Source: Pseudomonadota bacterium (lineage in GTDB: Bacteria > Pseudomonadota > Alphaproteobacteria > Rhizobiales > Devosiaceae). Taken from it: 64,000 nt of DNA. A program made the position numbers and the translations under genes. The notes below the pieces were generated by a model. It did not search any database and was not told the origin of the DNA. It worked only from the letters and a program-made list of their open reading frames with translations. The stretch's first letter is position 1; every line of letters begins with the position of its first letter. This document shows, piece by piece, positions 8,470 through 16,942 of this stretch. The stretch is taken from positions 124,001 to 188,000 of the forward strand of contig JAEWBN010000022.1 of NCBI GenBank assembly GCA_023391095.1. The letters run 5' to 3'.

Positions 8470-9393
8470 TTATTCGGCGCCGCCACCTGACGTCTGCAGC
8501 CAGGCCTCGCCACAGGCCTTGGCCAGTTCGCGAATGCGCAGGATATAGCTCTGCCGCTCGGTTACCGAGATCACGCCGCGTGCGTCGAGCATGTTGAAAT
8601 TGTGCGAGGCCTTGACGACCTGCTCATAGGCCGGGATGGCCATGGTCTGCCGGTTGCCGTCAGCGCCCTTTTCCAGAATGGCGCGGCATTCCTTTTCCGC
8701 ATCCTCGAAATGGCGGAACAGGATTTCGGTGTCGGCAGCTTCGAAATTGTACTTGGAGCTTTCCTGCTCGTTCTGCAGGAACACGTCGCCATAGGTGACC
8801 GTCTCGTCGCCTTCGCGGCCGTTGAAGTTGAGGTCGTAGACGTTCTCGACGCCCTGCACATACATGGCGAGGCGTTCCAGCCCATAGGTGATCTCGCCGG
8901 GCACCGGGGAGCATTCGAAGCCCGCCACCTGCTGGAAGTAGGTGAACTGGCTCACTTCCATGCCGTCGCACCAGCATTCCCAGCCCAGGCCCCAGGCGCC
9001 CAGTGTCGGACTTTCCCAGTCGTCCTCGACAAAGCGGATGTCATGCACCGAGGAATCGAGGCCGATGGCAGCCAGCGAGTCGAGATAGAGCTGCTGGATA
9101 TTGTCCGGAGATGGCTTGAGGATCACCTGGAACTGGTAATAGTGCTGCAGGCGATTGGGATTTTCGCCATAGCGGCCGTCCTTGGGACGGCGCGAAGGCT
9201 GCACATAGGCCGCCTTCCAGGGCTTTGGCCCCAATGCGCGCAAGGTCGTCGCGGTATGGAAAGTACCCGCGCCCATCTGCATGTCATAGGGCTGCAAAAC
9301 AACGCAACCCTGCTCCGCCCAGAAGTGCTGCAAGGTCAGGATAAGACCCTGAAACGAGTTCTTGGGATCCATGTGGGCGGGGCGAGCGGTCAT
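8470..9393 (-). CDS. glyQ: Glycine--tRNA ligase alpha subunit
   Basis: The alpha subunit carries the class II catalytic core that activates glycine. The 307 residues match the family. The N-terminal block SFQGLILTLQHFWAEQGCV is conserved, followed by motif-2-like YVQPSRRPKDGRYGENPNR and by GWECWCDGMEVSQFTYFQQ and GEITYGLERLAMY. It requires GlyS, encoded about 3.3 kb downstream on the same strand. The upstream small membrane protein and S49 peptidase genes run in the same direction with short gaps and may be co-transcribed. It ends at the rnk/glyQ terminator. Confidence 0.98.
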   Translation of the reverse strand: MTARPAHMDPKNSFQGLILTLQHFWAEQGCVVLQPYDMQMGAGTFHTATTLRALGPKPWKAAYVQPSRRPKDGRYGENPNRLQHYYQFQVILKPSPDNIQQLYLDSLAAIGLDSSVHDIRFVEDDWESPTLGAWGLGWECWCDGMEVSQFTYFQQVAGFECSPVPGEITYGLERLAMYVQGVENVYDLNFNGREGDETVTYGDVFLQNEQESSKYNFEAADTEILFRHFEDAEKECRAILEKGADGNRQTMAIPAYEQVVKASHNFNMLDARGVISVTERQSYILRIRELAKACGEAWLQTSGGGAE

Positions 9394-9448
9394 CGATACT
9401 GTCCTGCAAATATGCGGGACAAACCTCTAGTTTGGCGGCTCCCGCGGG

Positions 9449-9682
9449 TCAATGGCGCTTGTCGGCCTCGTCCTTGCCCTTGGGCCGGAAGGTGCCGTCA
9501 TCGCCGCGCTTGAGATCGATCACATCGGGCCGTTCCCGCTCGGCCAGGTCGCGCTCGCGCTGCAATTGCCGGGCCTCCTGCTCTTCCTTTTTGAACAGGC
9601 CCGACCAATCCTTCCAGATCCGGCGGATGCCTAGATAGATGACGATGGCGAGGAACGCGAAGAGCAGGATGCGGAGCAGCAT
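9449..9682 (-). CDS. Small single-pass membrane protein, unknown function
   Basis: A 77-residue protein with one N-terminal transmembrane helix (residues 2-19) followed by a highly charged cytoplasmic region: a KKEEQEARQLQRERDLAERER helix that looks coiled-coil-like, then a C-terminal polar tail. No enzyme motif is present. It sits 12 bases after the S49 peptidase gene and 55 bases before glyQ, in the same orientation, so it is probably part of that transcript. It is annotated as a gene because of its uninterrupted frame, operon position and sensible membrane topology; function is unknown. Confidence 0.75.
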   Translation of the reverse strand: MLLRILLFAFLAIVIYLGIRRIWKDWSGLFKKEEQEARQLQRERDLAERERPDVIDLKRGDDGTFRPKGKDEADKRH

Positions 9683-9694
9683 GGCGCGGTTAGC

Positions 9695-10537
9695 CTAAAG
9701 CCCGAGACGCGCCCAAAAGGCACGGTCCTCGATCGAGTTGGAGACATCTTCTAGCAGAGATTGAGCCGAAACGCCCAGTCGGGGCAAGGCCAGGAATGGC
9801 CGCTTGGGCGCGATCTGCTTGAGTACCACTTCCGGCCCATAGCGCTCGCGCAAGGTGGCATGAAGATCACCCACGCCATCGACGAGACCCAGCTCGATCC
9901 CACGCAGGCCCGTCCACCATTCGCCGGTGAACAGCACATCGTCCGGCGCCTTGAGCTTTCCGCGCCGGCCCGCCTTCACGTGGTCGATGAAGACCTGGTG
10001 AATGTCGAGCTCGAACTGTTTGATCCGTTCCACATCCTCGGCTTTTTCGGGCAGGAAGGGATCGAGGGTCGACTTGTTGCGCCCCGCCGTATGCACCCGG
10101 CGCTCGATGCCCAGTTTGTCGATGGCACCGACAAAGCCGAATGTCGCCATGATCACGCCGATCGATCCGACAATGGACGACGGATCGACAAGGATTTCGT
10201 CCCCGGCCACAGCGATGAAATAGCCGCCCGATGCCGCAGCGTCCTCGACAAAGACAAGGACCGGCTTGGTGTGCTGATCAGCCAGGTCGCGGATGCGTTT
10301 AGAAATCAGCCTGCTCTGGACCGGAGAGCCGCCGGGTGAATTGATCGTGATGGCCACGGCCGGTGCCGACTTGATGGCAAAGGCGCGTGCCAGAAGGGGT
10401 TCTACCGTTGCGATATTGAGCCGGCCGGGACGCTGCTCGGCGGCGATGACCCCATGCAGCCGCACGACGGGCACGACCGGAGGTCGACGGACAATTCGGC
10501 TCAGCCAATTGCGCTTGGCTGCGGGCGTGTCTGGCAT
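9695..10537 (-). CDS. S49 family serine peptidase (SppA/SohB-like)
   Basis: A 280-residue peptidase of family S49, the SppA signal-peptide-peptidase group. The conserved INSPGG block (residues 65-70) precedes the nucleophile Ser103 in AAASGGYFIAVAGDEI, and SIVGSIGVI follows; Lys155 in GRNKSTLDPF is the likely general base, giving the Ser-Lys dyad of the family. One catalytic domain is present, so it is the short form rather than the duplicated E. coli SppA. The N-terminus is hydrophobic only around residues 20-30 and shows no strong signal anchor, so localisation is uncertain. The family trims cleaved signal peptides or membrane proteins. It is downstream of a methyltransferase gene on the same strand. 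Confidence 0.93.
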   Translation of the reverse strand: MPDTPAAKRNWLSRIVRRPPVVPVVRLHGVIAAEQRPGRLNIATVEPLLARAFAIKSAPAVAITINSPGGSPVQSRLISKRIRDLADQHTKPVLVFVEDAAASGGYFIAVAGDEILVDPSSIVGSIGVIMATFGFVGAIDKLGIERRVHTAGRNKSTLDPFLPEKAEDVERIKQFELDIHQVFIDHVKAGRRGKLKAPDDVLFTGEWWTGLRGIELGLVDGVGDLHATLRERYGPEVVLKQIAPKRPFLALPRLGVSAQSLLEDVSNSIEDRAFWARLGL

Positions 10538-10584
10538 GGATGTTCCCTTTGGTTCGCGCCAGATTTAGGCAGTGGGTCAGGCAA

Positions 10585-11370
10585 TTACCAGTCGAGGGCG
10601 GCAGTTCCCCTGAGGATGGCGTCGAATTCCGGCGCAAAGCCATGGCCGTCTGGGCCATGAAGGTAGCGCGTCGCCAGAAGACTGAGCGGCGCCCGCGAAC
10701 CCTTGGTGCCCCGCACCAGCACGCGGGAGGCATCAGCGCCCGGTCGCGGCGCCAGCGGCAGCACCGTCAGCCCGCCAAAGCGGGGTGCCAGCGCCGAAAG
10801 AAGAGCGATCAGCCCTTCGGCCGGATAAATGAAAATGACGAGACCATCGGCAATGGCCGCGGCCGCCGCAGTGCGGGCCCAGAGATCGAGCTCCGTGCCA
10901 TCCATATGCCGGGCGTCCGCCCTGTCCGGCGCCGCCGCCAGCGTGCCCCGTCCCGCCGCGAAATAAGGGGGATTGGCGATGACCGCGGCATAGCCATTGT
11001 CCGCCAGCCCTGCCGCACGCCGCGCCGCGCCCGACGCGGTCACATCGACACAAACCGCTTCGGCCCGGCCTGTGAACCCGTTCCCGGTGATATTCTGCCC
11101 GGCAAGTCCGAAAGCCGCTTCATCCCGTTCCGCCAGAACGGCCTGCGACGCACGCCCCAAAGCCAGGGCGACTAGACCGGCCGTACCCACGCCCGCGCCA
11201 AGGTCGAGCACGCTTTTGGTGCCCTCCGGCACGGCCGCGCCGAGCAAAACGCTGTCCAGCCCGGCCCGGAACCCTCTGGCAGGCTGCGACAGAGTGAGCC
11301 TGCCACCCAAAAAGGCGTCGCGCGTCACCGTTTGATGTTTTACAAAGTCGGCAGGCTGGTCTAGGGACAT
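10585..11370 (-). CDS. tRNA1(Val) adenine-N6 methyltransferase-like protein (TrmN6/YfiC family)
   Basis: A 261-residue class I SAM-dependent methyltransferase. The N-terminal part has the TrmN6-type RLTLSQPARGFRAGLDSVLLGA block, followed by the SAM motif VLDLGAGVGTAGL (residues 64-76) and the catalytic NPPYF motif, which marks amino-group methylation of adenine. YfiC/TrmN6 methylates A37 of tRNA-Val; members in alphaproteobacteria have not all been tested, so the substrate is inferred. It is divergent from the polyprenyl synthase gene, a linkage often seen in Rhizobiales (general knowledge), and lies upstream of the S49 peptidase. Confidence 0.88.
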   Translation of the reverse strand: MSLDQPADFVKHQTVTRDAFLGGRLTLSQPARGFRAGLDSVLLGAAVPEGTKSVLDLGAGVGTAGLVALALGRASQAVLAERDEAAFGLAGQNITGNGFTGRAEAVCVDVTASGAARRAAGLADNGYAAVIANPPYFAAGRGTLAAAPDRADARHMDGTELDLWARTAAAAAIADGLVIFIYPAEGLIALLSALAPRFGGLTVLPLAPRPGADASRVLVRGTKGSRAPLSLLATRYLHGPDGHGFAPEFDAILRGTAALDW

Positions 11371-11463
11371 CGCACCCCAAGGGCTGGTTTTCGTGCGACC
11401 TTATATGGCCCCACGCGTTGGTCTCAACCAGTTTGCCCTTCTGGCAACAAGGACGTTACGGCG

Positions 11464-12477
11464 GTGTCAGTTCTGCCCCAGATGAAACAAGCGCCAGAGA
11501 TGAACCCGGTCGAGCGGCTGATGGCCGCCACTGCGGACGATATGGCACGCGTCAACGCGCTCATCCTGGATCGGGCCAAGAGCCATGTGGACATGGTCCC
11601 CGAGCTGGCGCGCTATCTTATCGATTCCGGCGGCAAGCGCCTGCGCCCCATGCTGACCGTTGCGTCGGCGCTGGCCTTTGGTGGCGGCAAGGGCAATGCG
11701 GTCAATTTCGCGGCCGCCGTTGAATTCATGCACAATGCCACCCTGCTCCACGACGACGTCGTGGATGAAAGCGACATGCGCCGCGGCAAGCCGGCTGCGC
11801 GCATGGTGTGGGGGAACAAGGCCTCGATTCTGGTGGGTGATTTCCTCCTGGGCCAGGCCTTCATGATGATGGTGGAAACCGGCGACATCGACGCCCTGGG
11901 CGTGCTGTCCGCCGCTTCCGCGGTTATGGCCGAAGGCGAAGTGTTCCAGCTCGCCAAGACCGGCGACCTCCAGACCACCACCGCTGACTATGCCGAGGTG
12001 ATCCGCGCCAAGACCGCCGTGCTGTTCGAAGCCGCCTGCAAGGTTGGCGCGATGTCGGGCGGAGCGGATGCGGCCGGTTGCGAGGCCATGGCGCTTTACG
12101 GGCTCGAACTGGGCAATGCCTTCCAGCTGGTCGATGATGCGCTCGACTATGGCGGGCAGTCCGGCACGCTGGGCAAGAATGTCGGCGATGACCTGCGCGA
12201 GGGCAAGATGACCCTGCCGGTGATCCTGGCTTTGGGCGACGCCACCGAGAGCGAGCGTGCCATTATCGCCAGCGCCCTGGGTAATGCCGAGGCCACAGAT
12301 CTGGAAGTGCATCAGGTGGTCGCGATCTTCAATCGCTACGACACGCTGAACCGTACGCTAGCCAAGGCCGAAGATCACGCGCGGGCCGCCATCGCCGCCC
12401 TAGCTTCTGTGCCCGACAGCGAGATCAAGACCATCCTCAGCGACGTGGTGGATCACAGCGTGGGCCGCGCCAGTTAG
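11464..12477 (+). CDS. ispB: Long-chain polyprenyl diphosphate synthase (octaprenyl/decaprenyl type)
   Basis: A trans-isoprenyl diphosphate synthase making the ubiquinone side-chain precursor. Both aspartate-rich motifs are present: LLHDDVVDESDMRRG (first) and QLVDDALDYGG (second), with the GGKRLRPML substrate block before them. The 337-residue length fits the family. The GTG at 11464 has an AAGGA site 9-10 bases upstream; an ATG at 11482 (MKQAPEM) is the alternative start. Chain length cannot be fixed from sequence, though alphaproteobacteria usually make decaprenyl chains. It works with ispH and ispE (IPP supply) and ubiA (side-chain transfer), all in this window. Confidence 0.93.
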   Translation: MSVLPQMKQAPEMNPVERLMAATADDMARVNALILDRAKSHVDMVPELARYLIDSGGKRLRPMLTVASALAFGGGKGNAVNFAAAVEFMHNATLLHDDVVDESDMRRGKPAARMVWGNKASILVGDFLLGQAFMMMVETGDIDALGVLSAASAVMAEGEVFQLAKTGDLQTTTADYAEVIRAKTAVLFEAACKVGAMSGGADAAGCEAMALYGLELGNAFQLVDDALDYGGQSGTLGKNVGDDLREGKMTLPVILALGDATESERAIIASALGNAEATDLEVHQVVAIFNRYDTLNRTLAKAEDHARAAIAALASVPDSEIKTILSDVVDHSVGRAS

Positions 12478-12501
12478 GCACGCCAAATCCGGGCGTGTGG
12501 A

Positions 12502-13383
12502 TTACTCCGCCACACCCAGCAAAGGCGCGCTGCCGACCCAGTAATCGGGATGGAGCCGCCGGATCAGGCTGGCGGCCTCATGCGCCTGCCCTTCCGAACC
12601 GAAAAGCCCGAACACTGTCGCGCCTGACCCCGACATGCGACCCAGCACGCAGCCGGACGTCCCTGCCAGTTCCTCGACCAGAATGCCGATTTCCGGCACA
12701 AGCTTGATGGCCGGCGGCTCGAGATCGTTGCGCGTTTCCGATAGCCAGAGCCCCAGTTGCGCCGGCCGCGTTAGCGGGGATGGCAGGGTGGGCAAGGGAT
12801 AATTGTCGTGGGCGCGCAGCCTGCGGAACACATCGGCCGTCACCACCGGAATCATCGGATTGACGAGGACGATGTGGAGGGCCGGAAATTCGGGCAGAGG
12901 CGAGAGAATTTCGCCTACCCCCCGGGCCACGAGCGGCCGGGACAAGAGGCATGCAGGCACATCCGCCCCGAGTGTCGCGGAGAGGTCGGCCAGATCTGCA
13001 ACGGGCACCGGTTCCTTTGACAGGCGCGCCATGATCCGCAGGGCGGCCGCCGCATCCGCAGATCCACCGCCAATGCCCGCGGCAACAGGGAGGTTCTTGG
13101 TCAGGCGGATCGTCAGGCCGGCGGGCGACAGCTCCGGCCAGCGATTGCGGAAGGCCGACACGGCCCGCAACACCAGGTTTGATGGGTCGGTGCCAAGCGC
13201 GTGGGCAAACGGGCCAACAATGGAAAGGGCATCGGTCTCGGCGACCTCGGCCACCAGATCATCGGCCAGGTCGGCAAAGACCACGAGGCTTTCGAGGTCG
13301 TGATAGCCGTCCTCGCGACGGCGCGTGACATGGAGCGCCAGATTGATCTTGGCTGGCGCAGCCTCGATGATTGGTTGGACCAT
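12502..13383 (-). CDS. ispE: 4-diphosphocytidyl-2-C-methyl-D-erythritol kinase
   Basis: IspE phosphorylates CDP-methylerythritol in the MEP pathway. It is a 293-residue GHMP kinase: the N-terminal APAKINLALHV block with the catalytic Lys, then the GHMP ATP loop PVAAGIGGGSADAAAAL, and the C-terminal GRMSGSGATVFGLF motif. All three family motifs are intact. The gene starts 5 bases after the stop of the TPR-protein gene and is clearly co-transcribed with it. It converges on the polyprenyl synthase gene, which consumes the pathway's product. Confidence 0.97.
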   Translation of the reverse strand: MVQPIIEAAPAKINLALHVTRRREDGYHDLESLVVFADLADDLVAEVAETDALSIVGPFAHALGTDPSNLVLRAVSAFRNRWPELSPAGLTIRLTKNLPVAAGIGGGSADAAAALRIMARLSKEPVPVADLADLSATLGADVPACLLSRPLVARGVGEILSPLPEFPALHIVLVNPMIPVVTADVFRRLRAHDNYPLPTLPSPLTRPAQLGLWLSETRNDLEPPAIKLVPEIGILVEELAGTSGCVLGRMSGSGATVFGLFGSEGQAHEAASLIRRLHPDYWVGSAPLLGVAE

Positions 13384-13388
13384 CAGGG

Positions 13389-15101
13389 CTATTCGGTCTG
13401 GTTTTCCGGGGTCAGCCCCTCGATCAGCTTGGGAGCAACCCGCTCAGCCACAAGACCCACGGCATCGACGGACTTGGCGACATTCCACTGGAACTGGGCT
13501 TCGAGCTTGCGACCCGCCTTCCAGTAGGCGTCTCCGAGATGGTCGTTGATTTCGGGATCGTTGGGCAGCAGCATCACTGCCCGCTCCAGCGTTTCGACGG
13601 CTTCGTCGATGCGGCCCAGCTTGTAGAAGGCCCATCCCAGCGAATCGATGATGTATCCATCCTGTGGCTGGGCCTCGACCGCCTTTTCGATCATCTCCAG
13701 GGCGCGTTCGAGATGCATGTCCATGTCGATCCAGCTATAGCCCAGATAGTTCAGGACCTGCGGCTGGTCGGGGTTGAGCTCGAGCGCCTTGAGGAAATCG
13801 GCTTCGGCCTCGGGCCACATCTTGGCCCGCTCATAGGCGATGCCGCGCACATAGTAGAAGCGCCAGTCGCTGGGCGCTTCGCCTCCGCTGAGCTCGATGG
13901 CCTTGCTATAGGCCTCTGCGGAGGCGACATATTGCTCGTCATAACGCAGCAGGTCACCCAGCACGGACACCGCATCGATATCCTCAGGCTCGGTCGCCAC
14001 CATGTTGCGCAGCCGCCGCAGGGCCTCTTCACGGTCACCCAGCGCATCCAGATTCTGCGCGACGCGCACCAGCGCCGTAGGCCTCATGGGCGAATTGGCG
14101 GGAATGGCATCATAGATACGGTTTGCCGCTTCGCGCTGGTTGCTCTGATCGAGCAACTGGCCAGTCGCCAGTGCAATCACGTCGGCGGAGGGATCGAGAT
14201 AGGTGCCCAGCCGCAGGAAAACCATGGACAGGTCAGCAGCGCCGTCGCGCGAAAGGGCCACGCCGATGCCGTGGAACATTTCGGCCGCGCCGATCTGCAC
14301 GCTCGCTGCGAACGGACCGGGGCGCTTCTGGGCCGCCACCTGCTCCTTGACCAGCGTTACCACGGGATGGGTCAGCCCCTGCCCCTCGAATTCGGCAATG
14401 ACGTCTGCGGCTTCTTCGAACTGACCGGAATTGGCCAGCATGCGGGCATAAACCTCGGCCATGCGCGCGACGAACGGCTCGGCCGAAAAGGCCCGCTCCG
14501 CGAGTTCCAGCGCCCGCTCGCTATTGCCCGCGGATTCCGCCATGAGGGCGCGATGAAAAACGAGGAAGTCCTCGAGCCCCGACCGGCCGAGCTTTTCCAT
14601 CAGCACGTCGGCTTCCCCGACGCGCTTTTCGCCGATCAGCGCCCAGGCCCGCAAGATGCCGGCCGTAATACCGCTGAAACTGTCCTGCGACACATTGCTG
14701 AGCATGCGCTCGGCGGCGCCGTAACGTCGCTCCTTGAGCGCCTGGGCCGCCATCACCAGATCGGCCAGTTGATTGCCGGGTTGCAGTTCCTGCAGATGCC
14801 GCGCCATGCTGGCGGCGCGCTCGATCTGCCCATCGGCGGCCAGGGCGACAAAGGCGCGCTCCACGAGGATCGGATTGTTCCATTCCGCCTGGGCGGCAGC
14901 AGACAGGAAGCTCGCCGCTTCCTCGGTGCGCAGTTCCTTGAGCGCCTGCTGACCCGCCATATAGGAGCCGGACGCACTCGGGCGCAGCGGACTCAGAATG
15001 TCGGCGATATTGACCTGGGCGTAGGCCGGGCCGGCGACGAGGATAGCCAGGAGAGCTGCAGACAGGATTGTGCGGGCATGTCGCCGGAAGGTCGGAACCA
15101 C
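13389..15101 (-). CDS. Secreted tetratricopeptide-repeat protein
   Basis: A periplasmic or exported TPR protein of about 570 residues. I chose the GTG at 15101 because it is preceded by GAGGAG and gives a standard signal peptide: basic FRRHAR, hydrophobic core ILSAALLAILVAG, cleavage after AYAQ. An in-frame ATG at 15176 would add 25 polar residues. The rest is helical repeats, with the clearest TPR units near the C-terminus (NYLGYSWIDMDMHLERAL, then DSLGWAFYKLGRIDEAVETL, then NDHLGDAYWKAGRKLEA). Such repeats are scaffolds; no enzyme domain is present. It lies between ETF-QO and ispE, a position conserved in related genomes as far as I recall, and is probably an envelope assembly factor, though that is inference. 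Confidence 0.88.
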   Translation of the reverse strand: MVPTFRRHARTILSAALLAILVAGPAYAQVNIADILSPLRPSASGSYMAGQQALKELRTEEAASFLSAAAQAEWNNPILVERAFVALAADGQIERAASMARHLQELQPGNQLADLVMAAQALKERRYGAAERMLSNVSQDSFSGITAGILRAWALIGEKRVGEADVLMEKLGRSGLEDFLVFHRALMAESAGNSERALELAERAFSAEPFVARMAEVYARMLANSGQFEEAADVIAEFEGQGLTHPVVTLVKEQVAAQKRPGPFAASVQIGAAEMFHGIGVALSRDGAADLSMVFLRLGTYLDPSADVIALATGQLLDQSNQREAANRIYDAIPANSPMRPTALVRVAQNLDALGDREEALRRLRNMVATEPEDIDAVSVLGDLLRYDEQYVASAEAYSKAIELSGGEAPSDWRFYYVRGIAYERAKMWPEAEADFLKALELNPDQPQVLNYLGYSWIDMDMHLERALEMIEKAVEAQPQDGYIIDSLGWAFYKLGRIDEAVETLERAVMLLPNDPEINDHLGDAYWKAGRKLEAQFQWNVAKSVDAVGLVAERVAPKLIEGLTPENQTE

Positions 15102-15225
15102 TTGTCTCAAATCTCCTCGCGCGTCGCCAATTGAGGCCGCTGCTGCGGCATCGCTGCAGATGCAATTGCGCGCCATGTTTGTCCGTTTTGCGACCGCGCC
15201 GCAAGGGTGCGCCTCGGGGGCAGGA

Positions 15226-16878
15226 TCACATTCCGCTGTAGTTCGGGCCGCTGCCGCCCTCAGGCGGGACCCACGTGATGTTGCCTGCGGGATCCTTGAT
15301 GTCACACGTCTTGCAATGGACACAGTTGGCCGCATGGATGCGGAAAACCGGCTCGCCGCCCTCCTCGGCCAGTTCATACACACCCGCCGGGCAGTAAAGC
15401 GGCGCAGGTTCTCCATAAACCGGCAGGTTGTCGCGCACCGGCACCGCCGGATCGGCCAGTTTCAAATGCACCGGCTGGTCCTCGTCATGGGCAATATTGG
15501 CGAGGAACACCGACGATGCGCGGTCGAAGCGCGTCACCCCGTCCGGGCGCGAATAGGGCTTAGCCGTCACCGCCGCCAGAGGCCTGAGCCGCTTCGCGTC
15601 CGGCGTGGACCATGTCTGAGTCCCGAAGGGCGAGACTTTCAGAAGGGCTTGGCACCACATGTCAAAGCCGCCCAGCGCTGCACCGGCCAGCGTCCCGAAG
15701 CGCGACCAGAGCGGCTTGAGATTGCGCACGCCGCGCAGTTCCTTCTCGATCCCGGTTGACATGACGTAATGCTGTAGGTCCGCGATCACATCATGCTGGC
15801 GCCCGGCCTTGACCGCCTCCCCCACGGCATCCGCAGCGCCGATGCCTGAGAGGATGGCGTTGTGGATGGCCTTGAGGCGGGGGGCATTCATGAACCCTGC
15901 CGCGCAACCAATGAGGCCGCCACCGGGAAAGGCGAGCTGCGGGATGGCCTGGAGGCCGCCCGACGTCAGGGCGCGGGCACCGTAGCTGATGCGATTGGCG
16001 CCTGCGAGCAGTGGCGCGATGGAGGGATGCGTCTTGAAGCGCTGAAATTCTTCAAACGGCGACAGGGTGGGGTTCTGGTAGTCGAGATGGACAACCAGGC
16101 CCAGATAGAGCTTGCGGTCCTCGGCATGATAGGCGAACCCGCCCCCCCCGGTCGCGTTGTCGAGCGGAAAGCCCAGATAATGGTCGACCTTGCCCGGCTG
16201 GTGCCGTTCTGCCGGGATTTCCCAGACTTCCTTGATGCCCAGCCCATATTTCTGGGGGCTGGCGGCGCGGTCCAGGGCGAAATCGCCAATGAGAGCCTTG
16301 GCGAGCGAACCGCGCGCGCCCTCGCCGATCAGCGTGTATTTGGCCTCGAGCGCAATGCCTGCCGCATGCCCCGGCTTGGGATTTCCGGCCCTGTCGAGGC
16401 CCAGATCGCCGGTAATGATGCCGCGCACCCGGCCGTCCCCGTCGCGCAGGACGTCCACAGCCGCGGTCATGGGGAAGATATCGACGCCCAGTTCGCTCGC
16501 CTGCTCACCCAGCCAGCGGACCAGGTCGCCCAGGCTGACGATCAACCCGTCGCGCGTGCGCATCTGCGGCGGCACCAGGGCATGGGGAAAGGTGAAGTCG
16601 CCCTTGGCCGTCAGGAAGTGGTAGTGGTCCGCGGTGACCGCTGGGCCAACGGGAGCATTTTTGAGACGCCAGTCCGGGATCAGCGCGTCGAGCCCCACGG
16701 GATCCATGACCGCGCCGGAGAGGATATGCCCGCCCACTTCGGCGGCCTTTTCCACCACCGTGACGGCGATATCAGGATGGCGCTGCTTGAGCCGGATCGC
16801 CGCAGCCAGCCCGGCAGGACCGGCTCCCACGATCAGCACGTCAGTCGACAAGACCTCGCGATTTCCGGCGCCTGCCAT
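15226..16878 (-). CDS. etfD: Electron transfer flavoprotein-ubiquinone oxidoreductase
   Basis: ETF-QO moves electrons from ETF (fed by acyl-CoA and other dehydrogenases) to ubiquinone at the membrane. The 550 residues hold an N-terminal FAD Rossmann motif VLIVGAGPAGLAAAIRL, the ETF-QO block GGHILSGAVMDPVGLDALIPDW, the conserved IGCAAGFMNAPRLKAIHNA segment, and a C-terminal ferredoxin-like [4Fe-4S] site: CPAGVYE followed by NCVHCKTCDIKDP, giving the four expected cysteines. Full length, no truncation. It is divergent from the uracil-DNA glycosylase gene with only a 64-base gap, and lies upstream of the TPR-protein gene. Confidence 0.98.
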   Translation of the reverse strand: MAGAGNREVLSTDVLIVGAGPAGLAAAIRLKQRHPDIAVTVVEKAAEVGGHILSGAVMDPVGLDALIPDWRLKNAPVGPAVTADHYHFLTAKGDFTFPHALVPPQMRTRDGLIVSLGDLVRWLGEQASELGVDIFPMTAAVDVLRDGDGRVRGIITGDLGLDRAGNPKPGHAAGIALEAKYTLIGEGARGSLAKALIGDFALDRAASPQKYGLGIKEVWEIPAERHQPGKVDHYLGFPLDNATGGGGFAYHAEDRKLYLGLVVHLDYQNPTLSPFEEFQRFKTHPSIAPLLAGANRISYGARALTSGGLQAIPQLAFPGGGLIGCAAGFMNAPRLKAIHNAILSGIGAADAVGEAVKAGRQHDVIADLQHYVMSTGIEKELRGVRNLKPLWSRFGTLAGAALGGFDMWCQALLKVSPFGTQTWSTPDAKRLRPLAAVTAKPYSRPDGVTRFDRASSVFLANIAHDEDQPVHLKLADPAVPVRDNLPVYGEPAPLYCPAGVYELAEEGGEPVFRIHAANCVHCKTCDIKDPAGNITWVPPEGGSGPNYSGM

Positions 16879-16942
16879 ATGCTATCCACCTGGTGTCCCG
16901 TGCGACTGGCCGCACCGTGCGGGGTGTGACATAACGGGGCCA

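Noticed and set aside
13371..15134. A 587-codon plus-strand frame opposite the TPR gene
   Set aside because: It is antisense to the TPR-protein gene and carries no domain or start signal.
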